Shown one piece after another: positions 17,032 to 24,806 of a DNA stretch of 64,000 nt (positions are counted from its first letter, which is position 1; the number at the start of each line of letters is the position of its first letter). This DNA comes from Phenylobacterium sp. (GTDB lineage Bacteria; Pseudomonadota; Alphaproteobacteria; Caulobacterales; Caulobacteraceae), in NCBI RefSeq assembly GCF_016124325.1, contig NZ_WGNY01000001.1, positions 1 through 64,000 on the forward strand. Reading direction: 5' to 3'. A model generated the notes under the pieces. That model saw only the letters and a program-made list of their open reading frames with translations. It ran no database searches and was not told the DNA's origin. The position numbers were made by a program, and so were the translations under genes.

Positions 17032-17841
17032 ATGAATAGACGCAACCTCATCGGCATGGCGGCGTCGATCCTGGCGGTCGAGCCGGGGCCGGCGGCGGCT
17101 CAGGGCGCGCCGGCGGCCGCTTCGGGCAAGTCAGGCCCGGACCACGGGGCGTTCGACCGGCTCCTGGGGCGATATGTCCTGACCTATGCGGATCGGATCA
17201 ATCGGGTGGACTACAGGGCCTGGCGCGACAACGCCGCGGACCGGTCCGCGCTGGCGGCCTATCTGCGCGCCTTGCAGGGGACGAGCCCCCGGACCCTGGC
17301 CCCGAACGAGCAGGTCGCGTTCTGGAGCAACCTCTACAACGCCGAGACGCTGCGGGTGGTCCTGGACGCCTATCCCGTCTCGTCGATCCTCTCGATCCGG
17401 CCGACCCTGGTCTCATTCGGTCCCTGGAAGGCCAAGACCCTGCGGGTGGACGGCGCGGACCTGTCGCTCGACGAGGTCGAGAACCGGATCCTGCGCCCCG
17501 TCTTCGGCGATCCGATGATCCACTACGCGCTCAACTGCGCCTCGATCAGCTGCCCCAACCTGCGGCCGCGCGCCTGGCGCGGCGCGACCCTCGCCGCCGA
17601 CCTCGAGCGCGCCGCGCGCGACTACATCAACCATCCGCGGGGCGTCCGGACCGCGTCGAAGGGCCTGGTGCTGTCGTCGATCTACAAGTGGTATCGCGCC
17701 GACTTCGGCGACAGCGACGCAGCCATTCTGAAACATCTGGCGAGGTTCGCCGCACCGTCCCTGCGTGCGGTCCTCGATGCGCGCCCGCCGATCGCCGGCT
17801 ATGCGTACGACTGGGACCTGAACGCCCCGGGCAAGGCCTGA
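17032..17841 (+). CDS. Exported DUF547-domain protein (269 aa)
   Basis: The N-terminus MNRRNLIGMAASILAVEPG with cleavage after AAAQG (about residue 25) is a secretion signal with an Arg pair. The mature protein is a DUF547 domain over most of its length: NRVDYRAWRDNAADRSAL, then NEQVAFWSNLYNAETLRVVL, then HYALNCASISCPNL with the conserved cysteines. DUF547 resembles papain/transglutaminase-like folds; the biochemical role is unknown. It is the first gene behind sigmaF promoter 1, with nrtS 35 bp downstream, so it belongs to the metal-stress regulon here. Confidence 0.8.
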   Translation: MNRRNLIGMAASILAVEPGPAAAQGAPAAASGKSGPDHGAFDRLLGRYVLTYADRINRVDYRAWRDNAADRSALAAYLRALQGTSPRTLAPNEQVAFWSNLYNAETLRVVLDAYPVSSILSIRPTLVSFGPWKAKTLRVDGADLSLDEVENRILRPVFGDPMIHYALNCASISCPNLRPRAWRGATLAADLERAARDYINHPRGVRTASKGLVLSSIYKWYRADFGDSDAAILKHLARFAAPSLRAVLDARPPIAGYAYDWDLNAPGKA

Positions 17842-17876
17842 CGGCTGTGGGAAGGCTTCGAAAGGGTGACCGCTCC

Positions 17877-18149
17877 ATGTCTCGTGACGCTTCCGAGGTC
17901 CGCGCCCAGTCCCGCCCCCAATCCCGCCCCCTGTCCCGCGCCCTGCGGCTGGCGATGTCGGACGGCGTGCCCCTGCGCGCATTGGCTGTGGCCCTGGTGG
18001 TCGGAACGGTGCTCAACCTGATCAACCAGGGCGACGCCCTCCTGCGAGGCGGCGATCTCCACTACGGCAAGCTGATCCTGACCTATCTCGTCCCCTATGC
18101 GGTCAGCACCCACGGGGCCGTCATGGCCCGCCTAAGGCTTGGCGCATAG
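17877..18149 (+). CDS. nrtS: NrtS-type small membrane protein (90 aa)
   Basis: ATG 17877 opens a hydrophilic start followed by two membrane helices (LRALAVALVVGTVLNLINQG, residues about 33-52, and LILTYLVPYAVSTHGAV, about 66-82). The NLINQGDALL and LTYLVPY motifs are diagnostic of the NrtS family, named for a nitrate/nitrite transporter though little studied. It follows DUF547 under sigmaF promoter 1; why a nitrate-type protein sits in a metal-stress operon is unclear. From its stop to 18366 no gene or strong signal was found. Confidence 0.75.
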   Translation: MSRDASEVRAQSRPQSRPLSRALRLAMSDGVPLRALAVALVVGTVLNLINQGDALLRGGDLHYGKLILTYLVPYAVSTHGAVMARLRLGA

Positions 18150-18366
18150 GCCTTTGGCGTTCGCGCCTCCTCGTTGAACGGACAGCGCCGCCGCCGCATT
18201 GCTGCGCGCGCCTCCGCGGAAGAGCCGAGAGGACCGGCGGGCTTTTTCAATGCTGAAATCCAGATGATCGCCAGGAACGAGGCGATCGCGGGCAGCAAAT
18301 AATTAATTGAGGTCCTGTAAAACGCGCGGAATCCAAAGCATTGGATTGCGGGGTTGAGGCGCGGGC

Positions 18367-20232
18367 GTGAACCGGGACTTGTATAGGGACCAGCGTGTCG
18401 GCCAGCGTGCCTGCGACGCCGCCCAGTTTACGATCCTGGCGCTGCTGACGGCGCTCTATCTTGTCGCGCCGCGCGCCATCGATGCGCACCAAGGCGGCGC
18501 CCTGACGCTCTGGATTCTGCTGACCTATCTGGGGCTGACGGCGCTCAGGCTGACGCTCAACACCTACCGCCAGACCAAGATCTGGCTCGAATATGTCTGG
18601 GTCGTCGTCGACTTCTGCCTGCTCTACGCTCTGATCCTGTCCTATCATCTGCAGTACGACGCGCCGCCCGGGATCGTGCTCAAGTCCACGACCGCCGGCA
18701 TGGCCTTCTTCCTGATCGCCATCCGCGCGGTGATCTTCGATATACGCCTGCTGGTCTTCTCCGGCGCGTGCGCGATCATGGGCTGGATCGCGCTCAGCGG
18801 CTTCGCCGCGCTCGCGGCCGGGTCGGGCGGGCTCACCCGAAGCTTCGTCGAGTACATGACCTCGGCCAAGGTCCTCGTCGGGGCCCAGGTCGAACACATC
18901 CTTTCGCTTGGTCTTGTCACCTTCGCCCTGTCCATCGCGGTCGGACAGATCCGGACCGACAGCCTGACGGGGCTGCCCAACCGCAAGGCCTTCCTGCAGC
19001 GCCTGGACCGTCGCGCCAGGGGCGGGCGCGCGCGCGGAGGGGCGGTCGTGCTGGTCGAGATCGACAATCTCCACGACCTCGCCAACAGTTTCGGAGAGCC
19101 GACGGCCGAGGCCGCCCTGATCGAGGCGGCCGATCGGGTCAGGGCCTTCGCCGGGGCCTGGGGGACGCCGGCGCGCCTGGAGGCCGGCGTCTTCGCGGTG
19201 ATGAGCGCGGGCGTCGTGGATGGCCCCGGCGCGCTGCGCGCCGCCGACCGCCTGGCCGGGCTGCTCGCCGCGCCCATGGCTTCAGCGGGCGCCTTTCGTT
19301 TGCGAACCTATGTGGCGGTCGCCCTGCACAGCGAAGACGCAGACGGAATCGCCGTGCTGCGAAACGCCAATGCGGCCCTCAACCGGGCGCGGGTGGATCG
19401 CAGTTCGGCGCCTGTCGCCTATGCGGCGAGCTTCAGCGAGGACGCGCGCAGCCGGATCGAGCTCGAACGGGACCTTCGAGCGGCGATCGATCGCCATGAG
19501 CTCGCGGTGCACTATCAGCCGATCGTCACCCTGACGGACGGGGCGATCGTCGGCGCCGAGGCGCTCGTGCGTTGGACCCACCCGGCGCGCGGCACCGTCT
19601 CGCCCGCAGACTTCATTCCCGTGGCGGAGGCCACCGGCCTGATCGTGGACATCGGCGGCTGGGTGCTGGACCAGGCGGTGGCCGACCAGGCTCGCTGGCG
19701 GGCGGAGGGCGCGGACCCGGACCTCTTCGTCAGCGTCAATGTCGCCCCGGCGCAGCTCTGGGAGTGGCGGAGACTGGATGCGGCGGCCTCGCGGGCGGCG
19801 ACGGCGCAGGCCCGCATTCGCTACGAGGTCACCGAAAGCGCCATGGCCGTCGACGATCTGCGGCTGATCGACCGCCTTCATGCGCTCGCCGAGCGCAGCG
19901 CTGGTCTGGCCATCGACGATTTCGGCACGGGCTACTCGTCCTTCAGCCGGCTCAACGACCTTCCGTTCTCGACCCTCAAGATCGATCGCGCCTTCACGAT
20001 GCAGGCCGGCGCCGAGGCCGGCCGGGCCACCCTGGAGGCGCTGGCGCGGCTGGCTGGCGGGCTGCGAATGGACACCGTCGTCGAGGGCGTCGAGACCGTC
20101 GAGCAGCAGCTCGTGCTGCGCGCGCTGGGCTTCCGGCTGGCGCAGGGGTTCCTCTTCGGTCGCGCGGTGCCCGGACCGGAATTCCAGAGCCGCTGGCTGA
20201 CGCCGGCCGCACGGCGACAGGCGGCCGGCTGA
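18367..20232 (+). CDS. Membrane EAL-domain cyclic-di-GMP phosphodiesterase with degenerate GGDEF (621 aa)
   Basis: A GTG start at 18367 leads into an N-terminal membrane sensor of about six helices (residues 15-190). A GGDEF domain follows (DSLTGLPNRKAFLQRLDRR) in which the active-site motif is lost: the GGDEF position reads LEAGVF, so it cannot make c-di-GMP. The EAL domain is intact: EALVRW with E398, then NVAPAQL, then IDDFGTGYSS, LKIDRAF, VVEGVET and QGFLFG. It should hydrolyse c-di-GMP to pGpG at the inner membrane, with the GGDEF remnant possibly as a GTP sensor. No sigmaF promoter precedes it. Confidence 0.9.
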   Translation: MNRDLYRDQRVGQRACDAAQFTILALLTALYLVAPRAIDAHQGGALTLWILLTYLGLTALRLTLNTYRQTKIWLEYVWVVVDFCLLYALILSYHLQYDAPPGIVLKSTTAGMAFFLIAIRAVIFDIRLLVFSGACAIMGWIALSGFAALAAGSGGLTRSFVEYMTSAKVLVGAQVEHILSLGLVTFALSIAVGQIRTDSLTGLPNRKAFLQRLDRRARGGRARGGAVVLVEIDNLHDLANSFGEPTAEAALIEAADRVRAFAGAWGTPARLEAGVFAVMSAGVVDGPGALRAADRLAGLLAAPMASAGAFRLRTYVAVALHSEDADGIAVLRNANAALNRARVDRSSAPVAYAASFSEDARSRIELERDLRAAIDRHELAVHYQPIVTLTDGAIVGAEALVRWTHPARGTVSPADFIPVAEATGLIVDIGGWVLDQAVADQARWRAEGADPDLFVSVNVAPAQLWEWRRLDAAASRAATAQARIRYEVTESAMAVDDLRLIDRLHALAERSAGLAIDDFGTGYSSFSRLNDLPFSTLKIDRAFTMQAGAEAGRATLEALARLAGGLRMDTVVEGVETVEQQLVLRALGFRLAQGFLFGRAVPGPEFQSRWLTPAARRQAAG

Positions 20233-20274
20233 CGCGCCCAGCGGCGGCGCGGCTGAACTCTGTGGTCTGCCGGC

Positions 20275-20302
20275 GTAACCGAACAGCGGCGCCGTGCGAA
20301 CT
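20275..20302 (+). promoter_or_regulatory. SigmaF-type ECF promoter 2 (VTT-flavoprotein operon)
   Basis: GTAACC (20275-20280, preceded by GC rather than T), 16 bp, then CGAACT (20297-20302), 50 bp ahead of the VTT gene. Confidence 0.7.
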
Positions 20303-20352
20303 ACCGGAGGACTGGCGGCCCGCAGGCGCCGCGTGATGACCGGAGTCTCTGG

Positions 20353-21063
20353 ATGGGTTTTGTTCGCCGCTATTGGCCGCTGCTGGCGGTGCTGGCCGTC
20401 CTGATCGGCGTCTATGCGTCGGGCGTCGGCGAGGCTCTGTCGCTTCCGGCGCTGCGCGACAATGAGGCCGCCCTGCGTAGCCAGGTCTCCGCGCACCCGG
20501 TGCTCGCGGTCGCGGCCTTCGTCGCGGCCTATGCCGTCGTCACCGCCGCCTCGGTGCCCGGCGCGGCGATCATGACCCTCTCCGGCGGCTTCCTGTTCGG
20601 CGTCTGGCTGGGCGGCGCGGCGTCCCTGGTCGGCGCCACGGCCGGCGCGACGGCGATCTACGCCGCCACCCGTTCGGCCTTCGGCGAACCCCTGCGGCGC
20701 CGGGCCGAAGCCCAGGGCGGGACCCTCAAGCGCATCGTCGACGGCGTGTCGCGCGATGCGCTGTCCTACATCCTCACCGTCCGCCTGATCCCGCTTGTGC
20801 CGTTCTGGCTGGTCAATATCGCCGCCGGCGTGGCCGGCGCGCCTCTGCGGGCCTATGTCGTCGGCTCCTTCATCGGCATGGCGCCGGCCACCCTCGTCTA
20901 CAGCTGGATGGGCGCGGGCCTGGGGCGCGTCTTCGAACGCGGCGGCGAACCCGATCTCTCCATCCTTCTCGAACCCTATCTGCTCGGGCCCCTGGTCGGT
21001 CTGGCGCTGCTTTCTCTGCTGCCCGTCGCGATGCGCCGGCTTCGCCGCGGCCGGGAGGCCTGA
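20353..21063 (+). CDS. TVP38/TMEM64 (VTT-domain) membrane protein (236 aa)
   Basis: An integral membrane protein with about six hydrophobic segments. The VTT signature is clear: SVPGAAIMTLSGGFLFGVWL, then GATAGATAIYAATR, then LTVRLIPLVPFWLVNIAAG. This places it with the TVP38/TMEM64/DedA-like proteins, many of which act as lipid scramblases or affect metal and stress resistance. It lies directly behind sigmaF promoter 2, and the flavoprotein gene starts 2 bp after its stop; this pairing (VTT plus mercuric-reductase-like enzyme) recurs in bacterial genomes. Confidence 0.85.
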   Translation: MGFVRRYWPLLAVLAVLIGVYASGVGEALSLPALRDNEAALRSQVSAHPVLAVAAFVAAYAVVTAASVPGAAIMTLSGGFLFGVWLGGAASLVGATAGATAIYAATRSAFGEPLRRRAEAQGGTLKRIVDGVSRDALSYILTVRLIPLVPFWLVNIAAGVAGAPLRAYVVGSFIGMAPATLVYSWMGAGLGRVFERGGEPDLSILLEPYLLGPLVGLALLSLLPVAMRRLRRGREA

Positions 21064-21065
21064 AG

Positions 21066-22490
21066 ATGAAACACCTGCATGCGGACCTCGCGGTCATCGG
21101 GGCGGGCTCCGGCGGTCTGTCGGTCGCCTCGGGCGCGGCTCAGCTCGGCCTTCGGGTGGTGCTGTTCGAGCGCGGCGAGATGGGCGGCGACTGCCTCAAC
21201 TTCGGGTGCGTGCCGTCCAAGGCCCTGATCTCCGCGGCCAAGGCGGCGCACGATGCGGCCACGAGTGCGGCCATCGGCGTCGATGCGCGGCCGCAGGTCG
21301 ATTTTTCCAGGGTCATGGACCACGTGCACGCCGTCATCGCGGGCATCGCGCCCCATGACAGTCAGGAGCGGTTCGAGGGCCTCGGCGTGGTCGTCATCCG
21401 CCAGTCGGCCGCCTTTGTCGGGCCGCGCACCGTGGAAGGCGACGACGTGAGGGTGACCGCGCGCAAGATCGTGGTGGCGACCGGATCGCGGCCCCGCGCG
21501 CCGTCGATCGAGGGGCTCGACAACGTCCCCTATCTGACCAACGAGACGGTCTTCTCGCTCACCGCCGCGCCGCGACGGCTCGTGATCCTGGGCGCCGGCC
21601 CGATCGGGCTGGAACTTGGCCAGGCGTTCCGCCGCCTGGGATCGGAGGTCGTCGTGATCGAGCAGGGCCAGGCCCTGATGCGCGAAGATCGCGAGATGGC
21701 GGCCGATGTCCTCGATCAGATCGCAAGGGATGGCGTCGAGGTGCTGGAGGGCGCGGCGGTCTCCCGGATCGGCAGGCGTCCGGACGGCGTCGAGCTATCC
21801 GTCACCCAGAACGGTCGACAGATCGAAATCGAGGGGTCCCATCTGCTGGTGGCGGCCGGCCGCGCGCCGAACCTGGAAGACCTCAACCTCGAGGCGGCCG
21901 GCGTCCGCTTCGACGCCCGGGGGATCGTCACCGACCGCAGACTGCGTTCGGTCTCGAACCGGGCGGTCTTCGCCGTCGGCGACGTGGCCGGGCGCGGCGC
22001 GTTCACTCACGTGGCGGGCGCCCAGGCTTCGCTGGTCATCCGAAAGGCGCTGTTCGCCCAACCCATCGACGCCGACGCCCTCATCGCGCCGCGCGTCACC
22101 TATACCGACCCCGAGATCGCCGGCGTCGGCCTCACCGAAGGCGAAGCCATAGAGCGCCATGGCGAGGGGGTCCGGATCGTCAGAAGCCGCTTTGCGGACA
22201 ATGATCGGGCGCGCGCCGAGGCCGATACGCGGGGCGGGGCGAAGCTGATCCTGGACCGCAGGGGCCGGCTGCTCGGCGCGTCTATCGTCGGCCGCCAGGC
22301 CGGAGACCTGATCCAGCCCTGGGTCCTGGCCATGACCGCAGGGCTGAAGGTGCGGGACATGACAGCCGTGGTCGCGCCTTACCCGACGCGGGGCGAGATC
22401 AACAAACGGGTGGCCGGAGAGGTGTTCACGCCGCTTCTGTTTTCCAAGGCGACGCGACGTCTGGTGCGCATCCTGAAGCATCTTGGCTGA
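21066..22490 (+). CDS. FAD-dependent pyridine nucleotide-disulfide oxidoreductase (mercuric-reductase-like, 474 aa)
   Basis: Class I disulfide reductase layout. An N-terminal FAD site (DLAVIGAGSGGLSVASGAAQ) leads to the redox pair C43-x4-C48 (GDCLNFGCVPSK). An NAD(P)H site with GAGPIGLE and a C-terminal dimer domain follow. The C-terminal His-x4-Glu base of lipoamide dehydrogenase is absent (the region reads APYPTRGEINK), and there is no HMA domain or C-terminal Cys pair of true MerA. So it is a MerA-like oxidoreductase of unknown substrate, cytoplasmic. Second gene of the sigmaF promoter 2 operon. Confidence 0.85.
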   Translation: MKHLHADLAVIGAGSGGLSVASGAAQLGLRVVLFERGEMGGDCLNFGCVPSKALISAAKAAHDAATSAAIGVDARPQVDFSRVMDHVHAVIAGIAPHDSQERFEGLGVVVIRQSAAFVGPRTVEGDDVRVTARKIVVATGSRPRAPSIEGLDNVPYLTNETVFSLTAAPRRLVILGAGPIGLELGQAFRRLGSEVVVIEQGQALMREDREMAADVLDQIARDGVEVLEGAAVSRIGRRPDGVELSVTQNGRQIEIEGSHLLVAAGRAPNLEDLNLEAAGVRFDARGIVTDRRLRSVSNRAVFAVGDVAGRGAFTHVAGAQASLVIRKALFAQPIDADALIAPRVTYTDPEIAGVGLTEGEAIERHGEGVRIVRSRFADNDRARAEADTRGGAKLILDRRGRLLGASIVGRQAGDLIQPWVLAMTAGLKVRDMTAVVAPYPTRGEINKRVAGEVFTPLLFSKATRRLVRILKHLG

Positions 22491-22501
22491 TCGGGCCGCA
22501 G

Positions 22502-23113
22502 ATGACCCTGGCCTCGGAGCAACCGCCCGCGGGCGGACGACGCTACGGAAATTTCCTCAGCATCGGGCACCGGGGGAAGGGGGTGCCCTACGCCTCCGAC
22601 CCGTCGGCGCGCGCCGACGGAGGCGCAAACCATGGCTTCAGGAACCTGAAGGGTGATCCCTCCGGCCTGTCCCAGGTGCCGGAGCTCGTCGAGGATGCGC
22701 CGCTCCGCGCGCTCGTTGCGGCGATCAACCGGCCGCAGACGGGTCTCTTCACGATAGGCTGCGTCAGCGGGCGCGTGGCGGTCGACGGACGCCATCGTAT
22801 TCGCGGATACGTCGAGTTCGCCGTCAATTCCGGCGTCTTCATCGAGAAGGCGTCCAACTACTTCCCGATCTTCTTCCAGTTCGAACGTCGCCTGAACGCG
22901 GTGGGATATCAGGATCCCGTGCAATTCCGCTGGGAACTGGAAGGCGCGACCTTCCTCGAGGCCGGCGTCAGCGGGTTCTCGATGGTCGTCTATATCGACA
23001 CCCCGGCCTGTGACGCGGCCGAGGACGCTCAGATGTTCTGGGCGAGGGCCCTCGATGTGCTGGGGCGGTTCCTGTCCGCCATCCCCATCCAACCCGGCCA
23101 ACCGATCTACTGA
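22502..23113 (+). CDS. Hypothetical soluble protein (203 aa)
   Basis: Starts at ATG 22502, 11 bp after the flavoprotein stop, and is presumably co-transcribed from sigmaF promoter 2. The first 60 residues are polar and glycine-rich. Residues 75-200 look like a compact beta-rich domain (TGLFTIGCVSGRVAVDGRHR, then GYVEFAVNSGVFIEKASNYF). No signal peptide, membrane segment or recognised motif. Family not recognised; it could be a stress protein accompanying the redox enzyme. Confidence 0.65.
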   Translation: MTLASEQPPAGGRRYGNFLSIGHRGKGVPYASDPSARADGGANHGFRNLKGDPSGLSQVPELVEDAPLRALVAAINRPQTGLFTIGCVSGRVAVDGRHRIRGYVEFAVNSGVFIEKASNYFPIFFQFERRLNAVGYQDPVQFRWELEGATFLEAGVSGFSMVVYIDTPACDAAEDAQMFWARALDVLGRFLSAIPIQPGQPIY

Positions 23114-23200
23114 ACCCCTCTGTCGCGCGATGAGAGGCATGGGCGCCCCCCAGGTCTGATCCAGCGTCAGCGCTCCGAAATAAGTCGTGGGGGCGATCTT

Positions 23201-23212
23201 GAACGATCGTTC
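23201..23212. promoter_or_regulatory. TetR operator upstream of the regulator gene
   Basis: GAACGATCGTTC (perfect 12-bp palindrome; TTGAACGATCGTTCCAG in context) lies 34 bp before the tetR start. The same core recurs downstream of the regulator at 23851-23868, just ahead of its presumed target. Confidence 0.6.
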
Positions 23213-23245
23213 CAGAACGACTATCTCAAGGATCAGGAGCGACGA

Positions 23246-23827
23246 ATGCCAGCTGAAAAACAGTTCAATCGTGACGAGGTTCTCGACAAGGCCATGCAGG
23301 CCTTCTGGAGCCGAGGCTATGCGTCGACCTCCATGCAGGACCTGGTGGACTGCATGGGGGTGAACCGTGGCAGCCTCTATGCGACCTTCGGCGACAAGCA
23401 CGAGCTCTTCCTCGAGGCGCTGCGGATGTTCGACGAACGGGTCCGCGGCCAGCTCCTGGCGGCTCTGGCGACCCAGTACGGGCCGAAGGAAGCGATCCGC
23501 CAGCTCTTTGTGTCCTTCCAGTCGGCGGCCACGTTTCCCGGCGGAAACCGGGGATGCCTTCTGACCAACACCGCCCTTGAGCTCGCCGCCCATGATCCCG
23601 AGGCGGCAAGGATCGTCGCCGAGGCGCAGGTGCAGATCGAAGCCTTCCTGAGGTCGCGCATCGAGGCGGGTCGCGCGGCGGGCGAGATCCCCGAAGGCCG
23701 TCCGTCGGACGCCATGGCCAGGGGCCTCCTGGCCAGCCTGATCGGCCTCATGGTGCTGATCCGAAGCCGGCCGGATTCCGATCTTCTGGCCTCGGTCGTC
23801 GAGGAGGCGCTGAGCCGCCTCGACTGA
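23246..23827 (+). CDS. TetR-family repressor (193 aa)
   Basis: Residues 8-55 are the TetR DNA-binding domain (RDEVLDKAMQAFWSRGYAST, then NRGSLYATFGDKHELF). The C-terminal half has the AcuR-like GGNRGCLLTNTALELAAHDP segment, with a Cys in the ligand domain. Matching palindromes around GAACGATC on both sides of the gene (23201-23212 and 23851-23868) suggest that it represses itself and the AhpD-like/tautomerase pair downstream. Confidence 0.85.
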   Translation: MPAEKQFNRDEVLDKAMQAFWSRGYASTSMQDLVDCMGVNRGSLYATFGDKHELFLEALRMFDERVRGQLLAALATQYGPKEAIRQLFVSFQSAATFPGGNRGCLLTNTALELAAHDPEAARIVAEAQVQIEAFLRSRIEAGRAAGEIPEGRPSDAMARGLLASLIGLMVLIRSRPDSDLLASVVEEALSRLD

Positions 23828-23850
23828 GGACCTTCCCCTTTTTCCCCAAT

Positions 23851-23868
23851 TTGGAACGATCATTCCAA
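23851..23868. promoter_or_regulatory. TetR operator upstream of the AhpD-like gene
   Basis: TTGGAACGATCATTCCAA, an almost perfect palindrome with the same core as 23201-23212, lies 28 bp before the AhpD-like gene. Confidence 0.6.
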
Positions 23869-23896
23869 ATAACTGCGTTCAATCAAGGAGAAACTG

Positions 23897-24448
23897 ATGA
23901 CCTATCCCGTTCACACCGTCGATACCGCCCCCGAGGGAGCCAAGCCGACCCTAACCGCCGCCCAGAAGGGTTACGGTTTCATCCCCAACCTGTTGGGCGT
24001 GATGGCCAACGCCCCGGCGCTCGTGGCGGCCTACACCACGCTCTCCGGCATCTTCGACACGAGCTCCCTCAGCCCGGCCGAGCGCCAGACCGTGCTGCTC
24101 ACCACCAGCTACGAGAACGAATGCGCCTACTGCATGGCCGCCCACTCGGCCATTGCGGGGATGCAGAAGGTGCCGCAGCACGTCATCGACTCGATCCGCG
24201 CGGGCGCGCCGATCGCGGACGCCAAGCTGGAGGCGCTGCGTCAGTTCACCCGCATGGTGGTGATTTCGCGGGGGTGGCCGACGGACGCCGAGACGGCCGC
24301 GTTCCTCGCCGCGGGCTACGGACCGCAGCAGGTTCTCGAAGTCGTCCTCGGCGTCGGGCTGAAGACGCTCTCCAACTACACCAACCACCTCGCTGAAACC
24401 CCGCTCGACGCGGCGTTCGCGCCGGCGGCCTGGACCAAGGCCGCCTGA
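23897..24448 (+). CDS. Carboxymuconolactone decarboxylase/AhpD-like protein (183 aa)
   Basis: ATG 23897 follows AAGGAG. The central motif NECAYCMAAHS (C-x-x-C-x-x-x-H, residues about 75-85) is the AhpD-type active site in which two cysteines and a histidine reduce peroxides or alkylhydroperoxidase partners. The flanking helices (GFIPNLLGVMANAPALVAAY, then VLGVGLKTLSNYTNHL) are typical of the peroxidase-related subfamily. It is cytoplasmic, placed behind a TetR operator, and followed by a tautomerase gene, so it probably responds to a reactive compound. Confidence 0.85.
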   Translation: MTYPVHTVDTAPEGAKPTLTAAQKGYGFIPNLLGVMANAPALVAAYTTLSGIFDTSSLSPAERQTVLLTTSYENECAYCMAAHSAIAGMQKVPQHVIDSIRAGAPIADAKLEALRQFTRMVVISRGWPTDAETAAFLAAGYGPQQVLEVVLGVGLKTLSNYTNHLAETPLDAAFAPAAWTKAA

Positions 24449-24488
24449 GGCCACCTGAGGCCGCTTCGTCACAAGGAAAGGAACGACC

Positions 24489-24731
24489 ATGCCGCTCGTG
24501 CAGATCACTGGCGTCGGAAACTATCTGACGCTGGAACAGAAGCAGGAAATCATCCGCAAGGTGACCGACGCCGTCGTGTCAGTCGAGGGCGAGGGCCTGC
24601 GGCCGGTCACCTGGGTGACCATCCAGGACGTCCAGCCCGGCGCCTGGGGCGTCGGTGGTAGTCCCGTCACAGACGCCGACCTCCGGGCCATGGCTCGTCA
24701 GGGCCAAGGCCAGGTCGTGAACATCGACTGA
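24489..24731 (+). CDS. 4-oxalocrotonate tautomerase-family protein (80 aa)
   Basis: A short protein with Pro2 as the catalytic N-terminal proline after Met removal (MPLVQITG). It has the beta-alpha-beta pattern of the tautomerase superfamily (LTLEQKQEIIRKVTDAVV, then TWVTIQDV). Members isomerise enol/keto acids or dehalogenate small organics. It is preceded by AAGGAA and is 40 bp downstream of the AhpD-like gene, so both are likely in the TetR-controlled unit. Confidence 0.8.
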   Translation: MPLVQITGVGNYLTLEQKQEIIRKVTDAVVSVEGEGLRPVTWVTIQDVQPGAWGVGGSPVTDADLRAMARQGQGQVVNID

Positions 24732-24745
24732 CGGGAGACGGTCTG

Positions 24746-24777
24746 GGACCGGCCGCGCTCCGCCGCGCGGCCGGTCC
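24746..24777. terminator. Bidirectional hairpin between convergent genes
   Basis: GGACCGGCCGCG (24746-24757) and CGCGGCCGGTCC (24766-24777) form a perfect 12-bp stem with an 8-base loop, placed between the ends of the tautomerase gene and the convergent decarboxylase-like gene. No T-run follows. Confidence 0.55.
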
Positions 24778-24806
24778 TGATGGCCGCGCCGGGGATCTCC
24801 TGGCGG

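Noticed and set aside
23949..23974. GTAACC on the minus strand in the AhpD-like gene
   Set aside because: No CGAA at the required distance and no minus-strand gene begins nearby.
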